Positions 37,301-46,300 of a stretch of DNA of 64,000 nucleotides are shown here, one piece after another; within the stretch, counting starts at the first letter, position 1, and every line of letters begins with the position of its first letter. The position numbers were made by a program, and so were the translations under genes. Location: NCBI GenBank assembly GCA_907163375.1, contig CAJQUW010015341.1:177805-241804 (forward strand), in the 5' to 3' direction. Under the pieces are notes generated by a model. The model was not told the DNA's origin. It did no database searches and saw only the letters and a program-made list of their open reading frames with translations. The DNA is from Prostheceraeus crozeri (lineage: Eukaryota; Platyhelminthes; Polycladida; Euryleptidae).

Positions 37301-40300
37301 AAACCTGCTTCGAGTGCCTGTCTCTGGCATTGAAAAATGGGTATTTATGGGTTATTTCCCCAAATTTTCAAATTTGTCTAAATTCTGCAAAAATGAATCA
37401 GTCGTCACCAAACTTTAGGTAGGCGTTCTTATGCACATTTTCTACCTACACGCAAAAATTTATGCAGATCAGAGAAGCACTTTTTGCATTAGAGACGATA
37501 ACGTGTAGCGATGTCAGCAGCCTGATCTGACTTCGTCTGTTCGACGCATTATTGTTACTCGTGTGTGCATTGTTCTCTCTCTTCGTCTCATCCACTGACA
37601 TTTGAAACCTTCCCACGACCACCACTTTGCAAAATCGCATAAAGGTCTACTTCTTAAAGAATGAGTTAGCAAGGTGTCATTAGCACTTGCATCCTTATTG
37701 TGGTCATGGACTTGAAGTTAACGCGCGAACAATTTGAGCAAACTTCAATTGTACCTTTTGTTTCTTTTAGCTGATGACTCTAGCCATGAATGCGCATGAA
37801 TGTAACTTCCCTAAAATGTTCTATTCATGAGTTATCTGTTTGAACGCCTTCATCACGCCTGCGGGCGCGCATTTTTCTAAGCAGCATGGTGATAAAGCTG
37901 TTCGACAGTAGTATGCCACTATAGTGACGATTGTTTTTTTATTGTCTTGAACTCCAGAAACATTTGCAATATTCTTTTTCATTCACTTCTCATTGTCACA
38001 GCCGCAGGTTGTGCACCCCTGACGTAGAAGAAGAATCAAGAAATCTTCTGAAGCAATATAGAACGGTAATATTTGACATGGATTTTTTAGGGCACGTAAA
38101 CCCCTGAAAATGTGCAGCATTATTGACCTCAAAATCCATACATTCTTCATATCAATGGCAGATAAACTGATTTGATCACCTTGTACTTTCAGAGTGCTGG
38201 ATCTTCAGCCTCCATCCATCGCCGGGATTTCAGTGCGGGCTCCAGTGACGATGCCATCCCCGCCGGCGCTGTCCCTCCTTCAACAACTCCCAAGACCCTC
38301 GTGCAAACCTCAAACAAGGAAGATGTTGGTAAGCGATGACAGGAAGTACTGTAGACATTTTCTGTTGTTCAGCCAACGTGAATATTCCTATAGGAAGTGA
38401 GTTGTTCACACTGACAGCCAATCGGAGGACAATCGAGAGAAAGACAATTTGATATTCGGTCGGAATGCGCATCGGGTAAAATCAGTCGATTTAATCAGAT
38501 TAGTTTAGCTGTTCTCTCCTAGGAATTTTTTTCTATTTTCGAATAAAGTTCTACTTAAAGATACTACTAGATACAAAATTCAGTAGAATGATAATTTTGT
38601 CATGAAGTGATGGAGAACTGAGTTTCAAACCTATCGCGATTAATGAGGCTGACAATGACACTTTCAGAGAATGATGTCACTGTACAGTTAACTGCGAATC
38701 TGTGTGTCTGACGAGTTCTCCCTGGTTCCCTCTTCTTGTCAGACAGGATCCTGAACCTGACGCTGTTCCGCAAACCCAAGCCGAACTTCAAATTCGCGTC
38801 AGTTGGCAAATGTTGAGTGAAGTCGGAGGTTGATCACGTGTTGTGGTACAGGACCTCCTTTACCCATCAACACAGATTCCGAGGTTCTTGAACGGGTTCA
38901 TCATTGGAAAGCAGCGACGGAAAATGAACATTTGCTTTTTAGTGGCATAACTCCCTCATTTCTATTCCAGGCTTGTTGGGGACGATTCCTGAGAGTCAAG
39001 GAGAATATGTGGAACCTTCAGCGCCTCCTCAACCTCGTTCCGCTGCTGTTGGTCGTGTCACGTTCGAGGAAGGCGTCGTTGCAGTGTCTGAGAAGTCTCC
39101 TCGACAACCCGAGTCACTGAGCAGACAAGGAAGCCGCTCCGATGAATTGCGAAGTCCTTCGGAGAACGGTAAGTCAGATGTACATTCATCGCTTTCATCC
39201 ACGACTAATGATTCCTCTTTCCCCTCCTGCGTTCGCGTAGAGGTGAGTTTGCATGACTGCATGAATCAGCCGACGGAAGCACTTCGATTTACAAGGAACT
39301 CGCACCTCACGATTTGCAGTATCAGCACCTCGATATACCGACTGACCACTGTATCACACCTCGATATACCGACCGACCACAGCATCACACCTCGATATAC
39401 CGACCGATCACAGCATTACACCTCGATATACCGACCACCGCATCGCACCTCGATATACCGACCGACCACTGCATCACACCTCGATATACCGACTGACCAC
39501 CGCATCACACCTCGATATGCCGACCGACCACAGCATCACACCTCGATATACCGACCGACCAGCGCATCACACCTTGATATACCGACCGACCACAGCATCA
39601 CACCTCGATATACCGACCGACCACTGCATCACACCTCGATATACCGACCGACACTGCATCACACCTTGATATACCGACCGACCACAGCATCACACCTTGA
39701 TATACCGACCCATCACTGCATCAGACTTCGATATACCGACCGACCACTGCATCACACCTTGATATACCGACTGACCAGGCCATCACGACCACAGCATCAA
39801 CCTCGAGACCGACACTGCTCACACCTCGATATACCGACCGATCACTGCATCTTACTTCGATATACGAAACACTGGCATCACACCTCGATATACCGACCGA
39901 CCACTGCATCACACCTCGATATACCGACCGACACTGCATCATACTTCGATATACCGACTGACCACTGCATCACACCTTGATATACCGACCGACCACTGCA
40001 TCACACCTCGATATACCGACCGACCACTGCATCACACCTCGATATACCGACTGACCACCGCATCACACTTTGATATACCGACCCATCACTGCATCACACC
40101 TCGATATACCGACCGACACTGCATCACACTTCGATATACCGACTGACCACTGCATCACACCTTGATATACCGACCATCCAGCATGCTCACCTCGATTATA
40201 CCGACGCACAGCTACACGCCCTCCCATCACTCCCCCCTTTCGTAAACCGCCCCCAACACAGCATCAGACTTCGATATACCGACCGACCACTGCATCACAC

Positions 40301-43300
40301 CTTGATATACCGACCCATCACAGCATCACACTTCAATATACCGACCCATCACTGCATCACACCTTGATATACCGACTGACCAGCGCATCACACCTTGATA
40401 TACCGACCCATCACTGCATCAGACTTCGATATACCGACCTATCACAGCATCACACCTTGATATACCGACTGACCACTGTGTTCAATGTGTTGTAGATTCT
40501 TCGACGATAGTATAATTTTACTGTGAATGATGACCTTGGCTTGACAGTTCTTGTTGCCATTGTTTTGTCTATGTTGTTAAAAATTGATGTGACATCCTTC
40601 ACTATTATAGCTTTATCTCCGGGGGATACCTATTGCACATTAATTCAACGACATCTTCTCTTGAATCATCATATTCATGCAGCAGAGTGGAACTGTGGTT
40701 TTCTGACCATCTTCTTTGACGCTGCCACGCTGTTCAGTTCAACGAATGATGCAACAGAGAGCATAGATATTTCGGTTGTAGGATGTTATTCTGCCTCTCC
40801 ACTAGAGATTGCTTGATTTTGAGATGCCGCGACTCTCTCTTGTTCCACTGACACTGACCTGCAACAGGGTAGACGACCAGAGGAATGGCCATGTCTACAT
40901 GTTTTTTTCTGTTTCGCTGAGTTGGAGAGATCGCTGGTGATGTGAATGCATGTGAGGCGGAATACTTCTTGTTCCAATGCTCCCAGTGCCGACATGACTT
41001 TCGATGGTTCAATGTGATGGGATATAGGGGAATTGCAAGGAGCTCTTGAAATGTGCAGGACCATCATTGTTGACGGGGCATGAGAGATTGTTAAAGGGGT
41101 CTCCTCGGTAGAAGGCGTAGAAATTCCTGTCGATCATTTTTACTTTCAGATTAGAAGCGAGTTTGTGCATGTCCATGATGGTGCATTTTGCTTGAAATTC
41201 ACTGATTGATTGTTTACAACATCCTCCTGCATGTGCGTTGTGTTTTAAGATCCCCAAATGAAAGTATTTTGGTTTCCCACATGATCTACACGAACAACTC
41301 GGTGTCAATTAATGTTCACTATATTCCTAGTTCGACATCACAAATAGACTCCCCTAAGTGTTCACCGCAGCAATCGATAAGTTGAAGATCTCCACAGCCG
41401 TTTTGAGGGTCTGAAACTGTAATAAATATGACCTCAAAAAATGGCGAATGAGGTAAAAATATCTAAAGAGAGTGACGACGATTAAGTCGATAAAAGACAC
41501 CAGCATCCATTCGCGGTGGAGACGAGTTCTCACCTTCTTCACTAGGCCACGCTGACCGCACTCGCCTGGCCCGGGGATCGAGGCGAAGTGCGCGGTGGAG
41601 ACGAGCTCTCACCTTCTCCACTAGGCCACGCTGACCGCACTCGCCTGGCCCAGGGATCGAGGCGAAGTGCCGTCGGTGGAGGCGAGCTCTCCACCTTCAT
41701 CACTAGGCCACGCTGACAGCACTGCCTGGCCCGGGGGATCGGAGGCGAAGTGCGCGGTGGAGACGAGTCTCACCTTCTTCACTAGGCCACGCTGACCGCA
41801 CTCCGCCTTGGCCCGGGGATCGAGGCGGAAGCTGCCGCTCTGGGAGACGAGCTTCTCCCTTCTTCCACTAGGCCACGCTGACCGCACTCGCCTGGCCCAG
41901 GGGATCGAGGCGAAGGTGCGCTCTGGAGACGAAGCTCTCACCTTCTTCACTTGGCCACGATGACCGCACTCGCTGGCCCCCAAAGGGGGAAAAAAATTTT
42001 TTTCGAGGCTCGAAGTGCGCGGTGGGAGTCGAGTTCACCTTTCTTCACTAGGCCCCCCACTCACGATGGACCGTATGCCTGGCCCAGGGTATCGAGGCGA
42101 AGTGTGCGCTGTGGAGGAGACGGAGTTCTCACCTTCTTCACTAGGCCACGCTGACCGCCGCACTCGCCTGAGCCCAGGGATCGAGGCGAAGTGCGCGGTG
42201 GAGACGAGTTCTCACCTTCTTCACTAGGCCACGCTTGACCGCACTCGCCCTGGCCACGAAGTCGAACGTGCGCGGGTGGAGACGAGCTCTTCTTTCTTTA
42301 GGCCCACACGCTGACCGCACTCGCCTGGGCCCCAGGGATCGAAGGCGATTGAGTGCGCGGTGGAGACGAGATTCTCACCTTCTTCACTAGGCCACGCTGA
42401 CCGCAACTCGCCTGGCCCGGGGATCGAGGTGAAGTGCGCGGTGGAGGACGGGTCTCACCTTCTCCACTAGGCCACGCTGACCGCACTCGCCTGAGACAGG
42501 CCTGGACCGGGGATCGAGGCGAAGTGAGTGCGCGGTGGAGACGAGTTCTCACCTTCTTCACTAGGCCACGCTGACCGTACTCGCCTGGCCCAGGGGATCG
42601 AGGCGAAGTTGCGCGGTGGAGACGAGCTCTCACCTTCTTCACCTAGGCCACGACTGACCGCACTCGCCTGGCCCAGAGATCGAGGCGAAGTGTGCGGTCT
42701 GTGTCGACGAGCTCTCACTTCTTCTCCACTAGGCCACGATGACCGCACTCGCCTGGCCCGGGGATCGAACCGAAGTCTGCGTTGGAGACGAGCTCTCACC
42801 TTCTTCACTAGGCCACGCTGACCGTACTCGCCTGGCCCAGGAATCGAGGCGAAGTGCGCGGTGGAGACGAGTTCTCACCTTCTTCACTAGGCCACGATGA
42901 CCGTACTCGCCTGGCCCAGGGATCGAGGCGAAGTGCGCGGTGGAGACGAGTTCTCACCTTCTTCACTAGGCCACGCTGACCGCACTCGCCTGGCCCAGGG
43001 ATCGAGGCGAAGTGCGCGGTGGAGACGAGCTCTCACCTTCTTCACTAGGCCACGCTGACCGCACTCGCCTGGCCCAGGGATCGAGGCGAAGTGCGCGGTG
43101 GAGACGAGTTCTCACCTTCTTCACTAGGCCACGATGACCGTACTCGCCTGGCCCAGGAATCGAGGCGAAGTGCGCGATGGAGACGAGTTCTCACCTTCAC
43201 TAGGCCACGCTGACCGTACTCGCCTGGCCCAGGGATCGAGGTGAAGTGCGCGGTGGAGACGAGCTCTCACCTTCTTCACTAGGCCACGCTGACCGCACTC

Positions 43301-46300
43301 GCCTGGCCCAGGAATCGAGGCGGAGTGCGCGGTGGAGACGAGTTCTCACCTTCTTCACTAGGCCACGCTGACCGCACTCGCCTGGCCCAGGGATCGAGGT
43401 GAAGTGCGTGGTGGAGACGAGTTCTCACCTTCTTCACTAGGCCACGATGACCGTACTCGCCTGGCCCAGGGATCGAGGCGAAGTGTGCTCTGGAGACGAA
43501 CTCTCACCTTCTCCACTAGGCCACGCTGACCGCACTCGCCTGGCCCGGCGATCGAGGCGAAGTGCGCGGTGGAGACGAGCTCTCACCCTCTTCACTAGGC
43601 CACGCTGGCCGTACTCGCCTGGCCCAGGGATCGAGGCGAAGTGCGCGGTGGAGACGAGTTCTCACCTTCTCCACTATCTGGAGACGGTTTCTCCCTTACA
43701 TAGGCTCGCTGACCCGCCCTCGCCCTGGCCAGTGATCGCTCGCAGTGCGTACTGGAGACGAGTTCACCTTCTTCACTAGGCCCCGCTGACGCAACGCCTG
43801 CCCCGGATCGCCACCAAGTGCGCTTGCGCGAGCTGCACCTTCTTCAGTAGTCCACGCTGACCGCACTCGCCTGGCCCAGGTATCGAGGCGAAGTGCGCGG
43901 TGGAGACGAGCTCTCACCCTCTTCACTAGGCCACGCTGACCGCACTCGCCTGGCCCGGGGATCGAAACAAAGTGTGCTCTGGAGACGAGCTCTCACCTTC
44001 TTCACTAGGCTACGCTGACCGCACTCGCCTGGCCCAGGGATCGAGGCGAAGTGCGCGGTGGAGACGAGTTCTCACCTTCTTCACTAGGCCACGCTGACCG
44101 CACTCGCCTGGCCCAGGGATCGAAACAAAGTGCGCTCTGGAGACGAGCTCTCACCTTCTTCACTAGGCCACGCTGACCGCACTCGCCTGGCCCAGGGATC
44201 GAGGCGAAGTGCGCGGTGGAGACGAGCTCTCACCCTCTTCACTAGGCCACGCTGCACTCGCCTGGCCCGGGGATCGAGGTGAAGAGCGCGGTGGACGAGT
44301 TCTTACCGCACTCGCCTGGCCCAGGGATCGAGGTGAAGTGCGCGGTGGAGACGAGTTCTCACCTTCTTCACTAGGCTACGCTGACGGTACAAAAAGAATG
44401 CGAGTGACGACAGAAGTCATCTGTAAGTGATATCGACACATCATATTGCTGTAAGCACTGCGACTGACCTTTGTTGTCGAAGTTAAAATAGTGGACAAAT
44501 GCAAGGGTACTGCTACGCGGAATGTGCAGCAAAACATTGTGAAACCCATACTTTTACAAGTGATACTGTCCCCAAATGTTGTTCATACTAACGCACCAAT
44601 CACTCTTTTCGAATTGTTTCCTAAGGCAGCTGAACATCACTCAAATAATCTACACTTATCGATCAGCTGCACGCAAACAACATTTTTTACTGAAAATCAA
44701 CTGTCCTAATGATTCGATATCGATTTTAGCACGCAAACTAAGAATTTGCACAAGGGGTCAACTGGACCCTCCCCCTCAGATCTTTGGAGGTTAAGGTGCA
44801 TCCTTTTGAAAATCCATCCTTAATGTGCTCTGTAGTCATTTCAGTGACTTGCTGATTCTACTTGCTCGGACTCCGCAGGTCATTGGACGCAGCAGGCAAG
44901 TCCGGAGCTTTGGCCTTCCAATCTAGCACCTCAACCGGTGTCCGCCGGCGGAGATCTCGACGGCCAGTCTCTTCTGCCTCCACGCCATCACGATCCCTGT
45001 TGGTGGCACGACACGCCAGGCCAAGTCTGCGCCCGCTCGGGGACAAGTTCCACCTGAAGAAGCGCTTCCTGGAGGCTCCGGCGAAGGGGCCGGTGTGGAA
45101 GATGAGACTCCTCTTCCTCCGCCACCTTCACCAGAACCTTTGCCGGCCACGCAAAGTCTCGAGCCGGCGGAGCGTGCCGATTCACTGCGTGTACATAGCG
45201 GAGGACCGGTCGCCATGAGTCCAATCACAGAATCATCAGAGTTTATCGACAAGGATGAAGATGAACTGACAACGATGAGGACTGAGCGGTGAGTCCCTTC
45301 CATATGAATTATGTAATTATGTAATTTGGTCACTAGTCTGTTCATAGGGTCGGTTTGCTAGAAGTGTGATTAATTCGAAATCGACGGCACATCGAGGGAT
45401 TGAGTGATTGGGTGAAGAGAATATGGAAGATGAAGATCAACGGACCAACACCAAGAGGCCGCCCGAAGAAGACCTGGGAGGAAACTGTGTCCGCAGACTG
45501 TCGGCAATTGGGCCTCAAAGAAGCCGACGCCCTCGAACGAAACACCTGGAGGCATTCCATGAGGATCAATCGTCCAACCCAACGGAGATGGAGAAGAGGA
45601 CGTTAAACGGATAAAGTAAAGTAAAGTAAAGTATTGAGGAACCTATTAAGTGGGGAAAAAGGACTAACCTAAAAAAAAAGGAAAAACCACACTAAGGTCA
45701 TATTTACGTTTTTCTATCATTTCAATTTAATCTCATCGTCTGCAATTGATCTGTTTTCTTTTGCGTGAAGTGGAGTGCCTTTTTCACAGAATTAAATATT
45801 TTGTTTATCTGCTTCGGTTTGCTAGAAGTGTGATTAATACGAAACTGAGGAACCTATTAATTGGGCAAAAAGGAATTCCTAATACCTTACAGAGATAGGA
45901 AAAGAAGTCGTGCGTCGCTTGCGGATTAATGTGAGTTCAAGCAAATTGCTTTGATTGCCACAATTCCTTCAGAGTCGAAGACTTCAGATCATTGCGCACA
46001 AGTTTTCTCCATAATGTTGGCCCTTCCGATCATTATTAAAGAAAGTAGCAGGCGTACGAAAATTAGTTCACTTGATGATTTCACCATCGTCTTCTCACCG
46101 TTCCTTGCTGCATAGTGCCCACACTGAATCAAATTTTAGCTAGAGGATGTGTGTTTTGGTGTGTGCGAAGTGATATCACAGCACGCACGCATCTCTCACT
46201 GGCTCTGGTGTCCTCTGCTGACAGCTTATTGTTTGCCATTTCCAATAGCAAGCGATACACGAATTATTCATTCGAGAAGGAGCAAGTTGTCTAATTCTGT

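Noticed and set aside
38973-39980. 335-codon ORF starting in exon 9
   Set aside because: Only 39168 and upstream is exon; the rest is intronic 31-bp satellite after a good GTAAGT donor. Kept as a read-through remark only.
41621-44430. Many ORFs of 60-114 codons in the 79-bp array
   Set aside because: GC-rich repeat with few stops; frames shift from unit to unit and no homology.
44923-45345. 140-codon minus-strand ORF opposite exon 10
   Set aside because: Shadow of a GC-rich coding exon; runs across the plus-strand donor and shows no splice or domain support.
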